NCBI GenBank assembly: GCA_965206655.1
Contig: CBDBKC010000031.1
Span: 1 to 64,000, forward strand
Reading direction: 5' to 3'
Source: JAPPLB01 sp965206655
GTDB lineage: Bacteria > Acidobacteriota > Terriglobia > Bryobacterales > UBA6623
DNA length: 64,000 nt
Shown here: positions 35,419 through 43,811 of the stretch, one piece after another
How positions within the stretch are numbered: position 1 is the first letter of the stretch
How the letters are laid out: each line of letters begins with the position of its first letter
Position numbers and translations under genes: made by a program
The notes under the pieces: model-generated
Told to the model about the DNA's origin: nothing
Seen by the model: only the letters and a program-made list of their open reading frames with translations
Database searches by the model: none

Positions 35419-36438
35419 GTGACCTTTCCGAACCAATTCGCGATCGGCCCCGTCGCCATCGAGCCCGCCGTCGTGCTGGCGCCCATGGCCGGCGTCACCG
35501 ACACCGTCTTTCGCCGCTTCATTCGCGGCTTGGGCGGGTGCGGGCTGATCATGACCGAGTTCACGAGCTCGAACGGGGTTGTTGCTACACAGAAGTGCGA
35601 CTACCGTAAACCGCGCAACTTCAACTATCTCTACTACGAGCCCGACGAACACCCGATCGCCGCGCAACTCTTCGGGTCGGACCCGCAGGTACTAGCTGAT
35701 GCCGCGCGTGTCGTCGAAGATCTTGGTTTCGATTCCGTGGATCTCAACTTCGGCTGCCCGGTGAAGAAAGTTGTCAAATGCAACGGCGGCTCCGGCTTGC
35801 TCCGCGACCTGCCGCTGGTCGAGAACATTCTCAAGACCGTTCGCGCCGCCGTGAAGATTCCGTTTACATGCAAGTTCCGGTCCGGCTGGGATGACAAGTC
35901 CATTGTTGCTGTCCAGGTCGCCCGCATCGCCGAGGACTTGGGCTTGCAGGCCGTGGCGCTGCATGGGCGTACCCGTGCGCAGGGCTACGCGGGGAAGGCT
36001 GACTGGAGCCTGATTGGCGAGGTCAAGCAAGCCGTCAAGATCCCGGTCATCGGCAATGGCGACGTTTTCTCGCCCGAGGACGCCGTTAATATGCACCGCC
36101 AAACCGGCTGCGACGGCGTGATGATCGGCCGAGCCGCGTCGACGAATCCGTGGATCTTTCGGCAGATTGAGCAGTACGTTGCGTCGGGCCGCTATGACCA
36201 GCCGACCGAGCGCGACCGCTACGTGATGCTTGGCGACTATTACAAGCTTCTGATCGAAAAGAGCGACAAAATCTCCGGCGAGGTTGTCGGGAAAATGAAG
36301 CAATTCGCTTCTCACTTCACGCGCGGCGTTCAGAACGGCTCGCGCCTGCGCAAGGCGATCTACCATTGCGGAACGACGGAAGAAATCGTCGCCACAGTTA
36401 ACGATTTCTTCGAAAACAGCCTCGCTGAAGCTGCATGA
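35419..36438 (+). CDS. dusB: tRNA-dihydrouridine synthase
   Basis: A 339-residue FMN-dependent enzyme that reduces uridines in tRNA. The FMN-binding start APMAGVTDTVFR (residues 21-32), the catalytic cysteine C113 in NFGCPVKKV, HGRTRAQGYAG and GNGDVFSPEDA are all in place, followed by the helical tRNA-binding domain. The start is GTG at 35419. The last four bases overlap the start of rnhA (ATGA), so the two are translationally coupled. The DusB call over other Dus types rests on the general pattern. Confidence 0.9.
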   Translation: MTFPNQFAIGPVAIEPAVVLAPMAGVTDTVFRRFIRGLGGCGLIMTEFTSSNGVVATQKCDYRKPRNFNYLYYEPDEHPIAAQLFGSDPQVLADAARVVEDLGFDSVDLNFGCPVKKVVKCNGGSGLLRDLPLVENILKTVRAAVKIPFTCKFRSGWDDKSIVAVQVARIAEDLGLQAVALHGRTRAQGYAGKADWSLIGEVKQAVKIPVIGNGDVFSPEDAVNMHRQTGCDGVMIGRAASTNPWIFRQIEQYVASGRYDQPTERDRYVMLGDYYKLLIEKSDKISGEVVGKMKQFASHFTRGVQNGSRLRKAIYHCGTTEEIVATVNDFFENSLAEAA

Positions 36439-36869
36439 AGTCCGTCACACTGATTACTGACGGATCGTGCCTTGGCAACCCGGGGCCCGGAGGTTGGGCC
36501 GCCATCCTGCGTCACGGCGAGAATAAACGTGAGCTATCCGGCTCAGAGCCGGAAACAACAAATAATCGCATGGAGATGACCGCCGTTCTCAAGGGGCTTT
36601 CGGCCCTACAAGAGCCCTGCCGAATCACGATCGAGATTGATTCCGAGTACGTCAAGAAAGGCATTACCGAGTGGATGGCCGGCTGGAAACGCCGCGGCTG
36701 GAAAACGGCCTCCAAACAGCCGGTCAAGAACCAAGACCTATGGCGTAAGCTGGACGAAGCCGTGGCCCGTCATGACATCGAGTGGCGCTGGGTCAAAGGC
36801 CACGCCGACCACGCCGACAACAACCGCTGCGACGAACTCGCACGCGCCGCCGCCGAGACCGCCCGTTAA
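36435..36869 (+). CDS. rnhA: Ribonuclease HI
   Basis: A 144-residue RNase HI that degrades RNA in RNA-DNA hybrids. The four acidic active-site residues are D9 (LITDGSCLGNPGPGG), E47 (NNRMEM), D69 (IEIDSEYV) and D133 (RCDELAR), with H123 in the mobile loop. It also has the basic handle (GWKRRGWKT) typical of the bacterial type I enzyme. It overlaps dusB by four bases and is followed 33 bases later by cysS. Confidence 0.95.
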   Translation: MKSVTLITDGSCLGNPGPGGWAAILRHGENKRELSGSEPETTNNRMEMTAVLKGLSALQEPCRITIEIDSEYVKKGITEWMAGWKRRGWKTASKQPVKNQDLWRKLDEAVARHDIEWRWVKGHADHADNNRCDELARAAAETAR

Positions 36870-36902
36870 TGTAGCGGCACGGCATACCGTGCCCGAAGCC
36901 CT

Positions 36903-38306
36903 ATGGCCCTTCACCTCTACAATACGCTCACCCGTAGCCTCGAACCCTTTGCGCCGCTCGACGGCAACAAGGCCCGCATGTATTCCTGCGGCCCCACCGT
37001 CTACAACTACGTCCACATCGGCAATCTGCGCAGTTTCACGTTTCAGGACATCCTTCGCCGCTACCTGCATCACCGGGGCTATAAGCTGTATCACGTCATG
37101 AATGTCACTGACGTCGACGACAAGATCATCCGCGACTCCATCAAAGCGGGCCAATCGATCGGCGAGTACACCGCCCAATACCGAAAAGCATTCGAAGAAG
37201 ACGCCGCCACGTTGCGCCTCGAACCGCCCGAGCAGGTCACGCCGGCGACCGAGCATATCGGTGACATGATCGACTTGATCCGCCGCCTCCAGGAGGAAGG
37301 TCACACTTACGAAAGCAATGGTTCGACCTACTTCCGCATAGCGAGTTTCCCCGACTACGGCAAGCTCTCGAAACTCGATGTGTCCGGCATCAAACCCGGG
37401 GCGCGAGTCGAGCAGGATGAATACGAGAAGGATGAGTTGCGCGACTTCGCTCTTTGGAAGGCGTCGAAGCCCGACGAACCCGCCTGGGACAGCCCGTTCG
37501 GACCCGGCCGCCCCGGTTGGCACATCGAATGCTCCGCCATGGCGATGAAGTATCTGGGCGAGAGCTTCGACATTCATACGGGCGGGGTGGACCTTGTCTT
37601 TCCCCACCACGAAAACGAGATCGCGCAATCGGAAGGCGCCACCGGGAAACCGTTCGCCCGGTTTTGGCTCCATGCCGAGCATCTGCTCGTGGACAACCAG
37701 AAAATGTCGAAGTCCGTCGGCAACTTCTACACGTTGCGCGACCTGCTCGACAAGGGATTCACTGCGGCGGCGATCCGCTATCTGCTTGCCTCTGTCCCTT
37801 ATCGCAAGCAGCTCAATTTTACTTTTGACGGACTCAGGGCAGCGCAAACGGCGATCGAGCGTCTGCGCAACTTCCAGCGCCGTCTCGAAGAGGGAGGCTC
37901 CGGGGAAGGGACGAATCCCGTCGTTACCGAACGGGCCGAAACCGCCTGCAAGAGCTTCATCGCCGGCATGGATGACGATCTGAACACGGCTCAAGCGCTG
38001 GGCGCTGTGTTCGAGTTCATCCGCGACGTCAACACCAAGATGGATGCGGGCGAGTTTCAGAGCGGGAATGTCGCGGACGCCGTGAAGGTGCTCGAGCTCT
38101 TCGACTCCATCTTCGATGTTCTCAAGTCCAAAGAGTCGGGCCAGGTTCCGGCCGAGGAAGTCGAGAGCCTGATCGCGGAACGGATCGCCGCCCGGAAAGC
38201 ACGTGATTTCGCCCGTTCGGATGCTATTCGGGATGAGCTTAAGGGGCGGGCGGTAATTTTAGAGGATACGCCTCAGGGGACTCGTTGGAAGTACGGTTCG
38301 GCTTAG
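36903..38306 (+). CDS. cysS: Cysteine-tRNA ligase
   Basis: A 467-residue class I synthetase that charges tRNA-Cys. The zinc-binding C29 (YSCGPTVYN), HIGN at 38-41, HIECSAM, HHENEIAQSE and the KMSKS motif at about 267-271 are all present, and the C-terminal helical domain is complete. It follows rnhA in the same direction with a 33-base gap and probably belongs to the same transcript. Confidence 0.96.
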   Translation: MALHLYNTLTRSLEPFAPLDGNKARMYSCGPTVYNYVHIGNLRSFTFQDILRRYLHHRGYKLYHVMNVTDVDDKIIRDSIKAGQSIGEYTAQYRKAFEEDAATLRLEPPEQVTPATEHIGDMIDLIRRLQEEGHTYESNGSTYFRIASFPDYGKLSKLDVSGIKPGARVEQDEYEKDELRDFALWKASKPDEPAWDSPFGPGRPGWHIECSAMAMKYLGESFDIHTGGVDLVFPHHENEIAQSEGATGKPFARFWLHAEHLLVDNQKMSKSVGNFYTLRDLLDKGFTAAAIRYLLASVPYRKQLNFTFDGLRAAQTAIERLRNFQRRLEEGGSGEGTNPVVTERAETACKSFIAGMDDDLNTAQALGAVFEFIRDVNTKMDAGEFQSGNVADAVKVLELFDSIFDVLKSKESGQVPAEEVESLIAERIAARKARDFARSDAIRDELKGRAVILEDTPQGTRWKYGSA

Positions 38307-38315
38307 AATACGCTC

Positions 38316-38876
38316 ATGTCCGCTGTTCTCGAGATCGGCCTGATGTCGGCGGAACAGCTTCTCCATCTCCCCGACGACTGCTATCAGTACGAACTCGACG
38401 AAGGCCAACTCGTCCGTATGCCGCTCGCGGGGGCCGTGCATGGACGCATCGAGACGGACCTCTTCGGCAAACTTTACTCCGCTCGACCCAACAAGGACGC
38501 GGGTCAGTTTTACATTGCGAACACCGGCTTCCTGCTTTTCGAGAATCCCGACACTGTCCGCTGCCCCGACATCGGCTTCATTCGCAAGGAACGCTTGCCC
38601 CGGGCTACCGCCAACGAAGAAGGCTTTCTCATCGGCCGGCCCGATCTCGCCATCGAAATCCAATCGTCCTTGCAGTCGCCCGCCGATCTTGCCAAGAAGG
38701 TCCAGCAATATCTCGATGCCGGCGCCCAGACGGTGTGGGTCCTGCTACCCAAACGCAAGACTGCTGACATTTATGAGGCGGGCACGCCTGTTCGGACTAT
38801 CACTCTCTACGAGCACCTTGAGTCCTCGGTACTCCCCGGTATTCGCATACAACTCGGCGAAATTCTCGCCGGTTGA
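38316..38876 (+). CDS. Uma2 family endonuclease-like protein (DUF820)
   Basis: A 186-residue protein of the Uma2/DUF820 family, a PD-(D/E)XK-nuclease fold. The core RPDLAIEIQSS with a later lysine (LAKKVQQYLDAGAQTVWVL) and the earlier CPDIGFI match the family. Members are numerous in some bacteria and may derive from mobile elements; their biological role is unknown. It starts 9 bases after cysS. Confidence 0.85.
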   Translation: MSAVLEIGLMSAEQLLHLPDDCYQYELDEGQLVRMPLAGAVHGRIETDLFGKLYSARPNKDAGQFYIANTGFLLFENPDTVRCPDIGFIRKERLPRATANEEGFLIGRPDLAIEIQSSLQSPADLAKKVQQYLDAGAQTVWVLLPKRKTADIYEAGTPVRTITLYEHLESSVLPGIRIQLGEILAG

Positions 38877-38885
38877 TTCGACCCT

Positions 38886-39809
38886 TCAACGTCGCACGAA
38901 TTTCTGAATCCGTTGATTGACGGTTTCAGCGACGTAGATGCTCCCTTCAGCATCGACGGCAATCCCATGGACTTGGTGCAATCGGCCCGGCGCCTTACCG
39001 TCCGACCCGAAACCACCCAGCACCTTCCCGTCGAGGGAGACCTTCAGCACGCGGCCGTTATCGCCGTCGCACATCCAGATCACCTTCTCTCGCGCATCGT
39101 AGGTAAGAGCCCACGGTGTCCCGAACCCTTCGTGCATGCGGAGAAACTTACCGTCGGTATCGAAAACCTGGATGCGCTTGTTTCCCCGGTCGGCCACCCA
39201 GACGCGATCTTCCCCATCGACCGTGACACCGTGAACCAAGTTGAACTGCCCGTTGCCGGTCCCGGCGCCTCCCCAGTGCGTGACATAGTCTCCGGTGGGG
39301 CCATACTTGGCGACGCGCGTATTGCGATAGCCATCCGCGACGTAGGCGTTGCCGCTGCTATCATGCGCCACCGCCGCCGGTCGATCGAACGCATAGCGGG
39401 CATCGTTGTCCCCTTGCTGCGAAGAGAAACTGCCGATCGTGAGCAGGTTTCGTCCCTCGAGCGAGAACTTCCAAACTGTATTCGCCTCGCGTCCGACGAG
39501 CCACACGGACCCGTCCGGTCCGATTGCCATCCCGTGCGCAGCCGTTGCGTGCGTCGTGCGCTTTGGATCCTCCGGCCACGCCTGTACGACCTCTCCGTCC
39601 TTCGAAAACTCAATTACGGGATGAGAGCCGCGATTGTAGTACCAAATGTGTCCGCCGGAGTCGACCGCCGTTGCCATCCCGGCGCCCGGTTTGTAGCCGT
39701 TTGGCATTTGCGGCCAACCCTCGATCGCCTTGTACGGCAGCTCGGGCTGAGCGCTAACGGGTACAGTGCAAAGCACGAAAAGCAGAAGGACAGTCAGTGC
39801 GCGTGACAT
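38886..39809 (-). CDS. Secreted NHL-repeat beta-propeller protein
   Basis: A 307-residue exported protein with signal peptide (cut after VSA, about residue 20) and at least five NHL-type repeats, for example GMAIGPDGSVWLVGREANTV, GVTVDGEDRVWVADRGNKRI and GIAVDAEGSIYVAETVNQRI. These form a beta-propeller like that of peptidyl-alpha-hydroxyglycine lyase, but the lyase activity is not established. The start at ATG 39809 puts the signal peptide at the N-terminus. It is divergent from the FKBP gene with 81 bases between. Confidence 0.85.
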   Translation of the reverse strand: MSRALTVLLLFVLCTVPVSAQPELPYKAIEGWPQMPNGYKPGAGMATAVDSGGHIWYYNRGSHPVIEFSKDGEVVQAWPEDPKRTTHATAAHGMAIGPDGSVWLVGREANTVWKFSLEGRNLLTIGSFSSQQGDNDARYAFDRPAAVAHDSSGNAYVADGYRNTRVAKYGPTGDYVTHWGGAGTGNGQFNLVHGVTVDGEDRVWVADRGNKRIQVFDTDGKFLRMHEGFGTPWALTYDAREKVIWMCDGDNGRVLKVSLDGKVLGGFGSDGKAPGRLHQVHGIAVDAEGSIYVAETVNQRIQKFVRR

Positions 39810-39890
39810 GGCAAAGAGTCTATCAACCACGACGAACGAGCGATACGCACTGCTGTATCCTGACTAGAAGGTCTACGCGGGAGAGTGTAC

Positions 39891-40301
39891 GTGAATCATC
39901 GTCTACTATGCGTCATGCTGGCCACATTTCTGTGGGCCTCATGCGGAAGCGAACGGAGTGCGGAAGTGATTACAACTGAGTCAGGATTACAGTACGAGAT
40001 CGTCGAAGAGGGCGACGGCCCTAAGCCTACCGTCAATGATCAAGTGACCGTCCACTACAGGGGCACGCTGGAAGACGGCACAGTCTTCGACTCTTCCTAC
40101 GATCACGGTCAACCCGCGACCTTTCCGTTGAACCGCGTAGTGAAGGGGTGGCAGGAAGGCATTCCGCTAATGCCCGTCGGCAGCAAGTTCAAGTTCACAA
40201 TTCCGCCCGATCTGGGCTATGGCAGCCGTTCCATGGGCTCCATTCCCGCGAACTCCACATTGGTCTTTGAGGTCGAGTTGATCGAGATCGCCGGCCGTTA
40301 G
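39891..40301 (+). CDS. FKBP-type peptidyl-prolyl isomerase lipoprotein
   Basis: A 136-residue prolyl isomerase with a lipoprotein signal (lipobox WASC near residue 18) and one FKBP domain: VTVHYRGTLEDGTVFDSSYD, GWQEGIPLMPVGSKFKFTIP, LGYGSRSMGSIPANSTLVFEVELI. It should assist folding of exported proteins at the membrane. GTG at 39891 is chosen because GGGAGAG lies five bases upstream; GTG 39885 is an alternative. Its stop lies five bases from the convergent gene. Confidence 0.92.
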   Translation: MNHRLLCVMLATFLWASCGSERSAEVITTESGLQYEIVEEGDGPKPTVNDQVTVHYRGTLEDGTVFDSSYDHGQPATFPLNRVVKGWQEGIPLMPVGSKFKFTIPPDLGYGSRSMGSIPANSTLVFEVELIEIAGR

Positions 40302-40305
40302 GCCG

Positions 40306-41187
40306 CTACCACTGATCCGCCTTGGCGTATTCGCCGAAGCACTTCTTCAGTCCCGCCATACCGGGCTGCGATAGCCCGTGCTCCATGCCCAGTAGGCCCT
40401 TGAAGCCCTTGGCGTGGATTGCCCTGAACACGTTCCGGTAATTGATCTCGCCCGTCCCGGGCTCTTTGCGTCCGGGGACGTCGCCTACCTGAAAGTAGGC
40501 AATCCGGTCCCACTGCTTCTCGATGTTGTTGATCAGGTTACCTTCGGATATCTGCTGGTGATAGATGTCAAATAGGATCTTCACTTGCGGGCTGTTGACG
40601 CCGTCGATTACCTCGGCTGCGTGCTCTGATGTCACGACGAAGTAACCGGCGTGGTTCACCAGCACGTTGAGCGGCTCGAGCACCAAGACGAGATCGGTTT
40701 TCGAGATGATATCGGCCGCGCGCTTCAGGCCCTCAATGACGTTCTTCGTTTGCTGGGCGTGGGACAGGTTTTTTACCGCTAGGCCGCTCGTAACGGTCGA
40801 CCAGCCATTGCGCATGACTTTGTGATACTCAACCGCCCTGTGGACGTCCTTGATGAATCCAGCGTGAAACGCCTCGTCGACGAGCGCATCGCCCTTCCAG
40901 CCGCCGGAGTTCACGACGAAGACGCCCATGTCCATCCTGAGCTCGTCCATCTTCTTGCGGAACTGTTCGGCTTCTTGCAGCGAGTGCCGGGGCAAGCCGT
41001 TGTACTCGAAAGCGCGGAAACCGTGTTCGGCGTAGATCTCAAGCTGGCGCGGAACCGGCAGGTCGGAGAGGAAACCGATGCGGGGCGCGTATCGCAGGTT
41101 GTACTCTCGCGCGGCCGACGCAGGGCGGGCCGTCGAAGCCGCCGCCCCAAGAGCCGCTCCGTTGTGAATGAACTGCCGTCGATTCAT
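40306..41187 (-). CDS. Tat-exported hydroxypyruvate isomerase-like TIM barrel
   Basis: A 293-residue sugar phosphate isomerase/epimerase-like protein (AP endonuclease 2 family), nearest in pattern to hydroxypyruvate isomerase: RIGFLSDLPVPRQLEIYAEHGFRAFEYNGL, VLVLEPLNVLVNHAGYFV, VKILFDIYHQQISEGNL, FQVGDVPGRKEPGTGEINY. The N-terminus carries a Tat-type signal (NRRQFIHNGAALGAAAS). The metal ligands (Glu, Asp-x-x-His, Glu) are retained, so it is probably a working isomerase outside the cytoplasm. Confidence 0.85.
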   Translation of the reverse strand: MNRRQFIHNGAALGAAASTARPASAAREYNLRYAPRIGFLSDLPVPRQLEIYAEHGFRAFEYNGLPRHSLQEAEQFRKKMDELRMDMGVFVVNSGGWKGDALVDEAFHAGFIKDVHRAVEYHKVMRNGWSTVTSGLAVKNLSHAQQTKNVIEGLKRAADIISKTDLVLVLEPLNVLVNHAGYFVVTSEHAAEVIDGVNSPQVKILFDIYHQQISEGNLINNIEKQWDRIAYFQVGDVPGRKEPGTGEINYRNVFRAIHAKGFKGLLGMEHGLSQPGMAGLKKCFGEYAKADQW

Positions 41188-41306
41188 AAGGCACTCCCCG
41201 TATCAAGGATAGATGCGCGCGTCGTGCTGACTGCAATCATAACGATTCGGCCGCCTTCGGGGAGACGGCCCGATGCTACGATACTTCTCTCCCGCTCGAA
41301 ACCGGA

Positions 41307-41828
41307 ATGGCCGAGTCCTCACTGAACTACACGAAGATCGGCTCTCCCATCGGCAAGGTCCACCTGCTGGCGAGCGCGCAGGGTCTCACGGCCCTTTACT
41401 TCGATCCCCAGGTCGAAAAAATGGACCGCCGTTTCCCCCGGGTCAAGCGGACGGGACCGCGCCGCAACCCCTGGCTGCTCCGGGCTGAGGGTTTTCTCTA
41501 CTGCTACTTCGACGGGGACATTGACTACGCGGCAGACATTCCGCTCGACCTGCGGGGCACGCCGTTTCAACTTTCCGCCTGGCATACGCTCCAAACCATT
41601 GCCCCCGGCTCCACTTGCACCTACGGCGACATCGCCCAAGCGATCGGGCGGCCTTCCGCCTCAAGGGCCGTCGGCGCCGCGGTCGGACGCAACCCGGTCT
41701 CGCTGCTTATCCCCTGCCACCGCGCGATCGGTTCGTCCGGCAAACTCACGGGCTACGCGGGGGGTCTTGACCGCAAAGAATTCCTGCTCGAGCACGAACA
41801 AAAGAATTGGGCGGGCGGGGCAGTCTAG
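41307..41828 (+). CDS. ogt: Methylated-DNA-protein-cysteine methyltransferase
   Basis: A 173-residue suicide DNA repair protein that takes alkyl groups from O6-alkylguanine. The acceptor cysteine lies in IPCHRAIG (the usual motif is PCHRV), the helix-turn-helix arginine finger in SRAVGAAVGRNP. Length is that of Ogt/AGT. It is followed by sixA with a 29-base gap. Confidence 0.9.
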   Translation: MAESSLNYTKIGSPIGKVHLLASAQGLTALYFDPQVEKMDRRFPRVKRTGPRRNPWLLRAEGFLYCYFDGDIDYAADIPLDLRGTPFQLSAWHTLQTIAPGSTCTYGDIAQAIGRPSASRAVGAAVGRNPVSLLIPCHRAIGSSGKLTGYAGGLDRKEFLLEHEQKNWAGGAV

Positions 41829-41857
41829 CTCTAACAGTCCTGGTAACCTGGGGCGGT

Positions 41858-42343
41858 ATGCGGGTTTACATTTTCCGGCACGGGATTGCCGAAGATGCCG
41901 CCCCGGGGCAGGACGATTCCGAACGTCGACTGACGACCAGCGGCATCGAGAAGCTCGATCGCATTCTAGCGACGGCCCGGGAAGCCGGAGTTCAACCGGA
42001 TGCGATCCTCACCAGCCCCTACGCGCGCGCCCGCCAAACCGCCGACGCCGCCAAGCGCGCCCTCGACTTCCGAGGCGAGATCATCGAAACCGAGGCTCTG
42101 GTTCCCTATGGAAACTCGGTGGACCTGTGGCAGGAAATCCTGCGCCACCCCGGCAATGACGAACTCATGGTTGTCGGTCATAACCCTCTACTCAGCGATT
42201 TCGTGTGCTTCCTCACGGGTGCGTCGGCCTATGGAATCGCCTTGAAAAAGGGAGCGATGGCGATGGTAGAGACGCCTGCTCATTCGCCGCGTCCGCAAGG
42301 CGCACTCATCTGGTTGCTCACAGCGCGCATCGCAGGCGGATAG
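41858..42343 (+). CDS. sixA: SixA-type phosphohistidine phosphatase
   Basis: A 161-residue histidine phosphatase. The catalytic RHG is at residues 7-9 (IFRHGIAED), with further active-site residues in SPYARARQTA and VVGHNPLLSDF. The ATG at 41858 gives the usual SixA start (MRVYIFRHG). SixA removes phosphate from phosphohistidine in histidine phosphotransfer domains or the PTS; the target here is unknown. Confidence 0.88.
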   Translation: MRVYIFRHGIAEDAAPGQDDSERRLTTSGIEKLDRILATAREAGVQPDAILTSPYARARQTADAAKRALDFRGEIIETEALVPYGNSVDLWQEILRHPGNDELMVVGHNPLLSDFVCFLTGASAYGIALKKGAMAMVETPAHSPRPQGALIWLLTARIAGG

Positions 42344-42455
42344 GCGCCGCCCATTCGCGGATATTAGGCTACGCCGACACCCGCCACGCCCGACCCGTAT
42401 AATTCATATTTCGACGGCACACGCCGCTTTGCCCTGGGCCGTCATGGGAGGAACC

Positions 42456-43328
42456 GTGGAGTGGTTTGACTATGCTCGACCGCGAACGCTCAACGAAGCA
42501 GTGACATTGCTCGCAGCGAACGGGGGAAAGGCCCGCATTCTCGCCGGCGGAACAGACGTTCTCGTTCAACTCCGCGCGGGAGTCCGCGCCGCCGAAGTCG
42601 TTGTCGATGTGAAAGAGATCCTCGAGTTGAACGAGATTCACTGGGACGAATCCTCGGGCCTTACGCTGGGCGCCGCCGTCCCCTGCTTCCGCATCTACGA
42701 CAGCGCGGACATCAAACAGCACTATCCCGGCCTCATCGACGTGGCGTCGCTCATCGGCGGCACGCAGATCCAGGGCCGCGCCTCGCTCGGCGGGAACCTC
42801 TGCAACGCGGCTCCGAGCGCCGACAGCGTCCCCGCGATGATCGCGTTGGAGGCCACATGCCGCGTCATCGGCCCCGACGGAGAGCGGACCGTCGCCGCCG
42901 AAGACTTCTGTATCGCGCCCGGAAAGAACATCTTGCAACCCGACGAAATGCTCGTATCGATCCACTTCCCGGCTCCCCGGCCCAATTCCGGTGCACATTA
43001 CCTGCGGTTTATCCCGCGCAACGAAATGGATATTGCTGTCGCCGGCGCGGGGGTCTCCGTCGTACTCGATAACGGCAACTTCGCCTCAGCGCGCGTGGCC
43101 CTGGCATCGGTCGCGCCAATACCGCTCTTCGTTAAAGAAGCAGGCGAGGCGCTGACCGGTCAGCCGGTGAACGATGAAAGCATTCAGCGGGCCGCCGAAA
43201 TCGCCAAGCAGGCGGCCAAGCCGATCGACGACATGCGAGGCACGGTGCGTTATCGAAAGCACCTGTGCGAGGTTCTCACGCGGCGCGCCCTGCAAGTCGC
43301 GGTCGAACGAGCGAAGGGGAGCAACTAG
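42456..43328 (+). CDS. Molybdenum hydroxylase FAD-binding subunit (CoxM/XdhB-like)
   Basis: A 290-residue FAD-binding subunit of a xanthine-dehydrogenase-family enzyme. It starts with FDYARPRTLNEAVTLL, and the FAD pyrophosphate-binding motifs are ILAGGTDVLVQLR near residue 30 and TQIQGRASLGGNLCNAAPSAD near residue 105. GTG at 42456 is chosen because GGGAGG lies four bases upstream. The next gene starts at the base after its stop codon. The three subunits plus a MoaD-like protein form one operon to 46382. Confidence 0.9.
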   Translation: MEWFDYARPRTLNEAVTLLAANGGKARILAGGTDVLVQLRAGVRAAEVVVDVKEILELNEIHWDESSGLTLGAAVPCFRIYDSADIKQHYPGLIDVASLIGGTQIQGRASLGGNLCNAAPSADSVPAMIALEATCRVIGPDGERTVAAEDFCIAPGKNILQPDEMLVSIHFPAPRPNSGAHYLRFIPRNEMDIAVAGAGVSVVLDNGNFASARVALASVAPIPLFVKEAGEALTGQPVNDESIQRAAEIAKQAAKPIDDMRGTVRYRKHLCEVLTRRALQVAVERAKGSN

Positions 43329-43811
43329 ATGCCGCGAAAGGTTCAAGTCCAAACAAAGATCAATGGCGAGGATGTCGAATTCCTGTGCGAGCCGCGTCAA
43401 AGCCTGCTGGAAGTCCTGCGCGATGAACTCGGGCTGACCGGCACAAAAGAGGGCTGCAACGACGGCAACTGCGGCGCCTGCACTGTCACGTTCGACGGTC
43501 GGATCGTGACCTCCTGTCTCGTTCTCGCCGTCGAGGCCGAGGGCAAGCAGATCACGACCATCGAAGGCATCGCGGTCGGCAACGACTTACACCCCATTCA
43601 GCAGTGCTTCCTCGAAGGGGCAGCGCTTCAATGCGGTGTCTGCACGCCCGGCATCATTGTCGCGGCGAAAGCGCTGCTCGATCAGGACAGTAACCCCTCG
43701 GAAGAGAAGATCCGTCTGTGGCTGGCGAATAACCTGTGCCGCTGCACCGGCTACGACAAGATCGTGCGGTCGGTACAGGCCGCGGCCGAAAGAATGCAGG
43801 AGGCAAGATGA
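43329..43811 (+). CDS. Molybdenum hydroxylase [2Fe-2S] subunit (CoxS/XdhC-type small subunit)
   Basis: A 160-residue iron-sulfur subunit with two clusters: plant-type ligands in CNDGNCGACTVTFDG and TSCLVLA (about residues 38-60), and the helical domain with QCGVCTPGIIVAA and CRCTGYDKIV (about 100-140). It passes electrons from the molybdenum site to FAD. No gap to the FAD-subunit gene; its stop overlaps the ATG of the large subunit by four bases. Confidence 0.94.
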   Translation: MPRKVQVQTKINGEDVEFLCEPRQSLLEVLRDELGLTGTKEGCNDGNCGACTVTFDGRIVTSCLVLAVEAEGKQITTIEGIAVGNDLHPIQQCFLEGAALQCGVCTPGIIVAAKALLDQDSNPSEEKIRLWLANNLCRCTGYDKIVRSVQAAAERMQEAR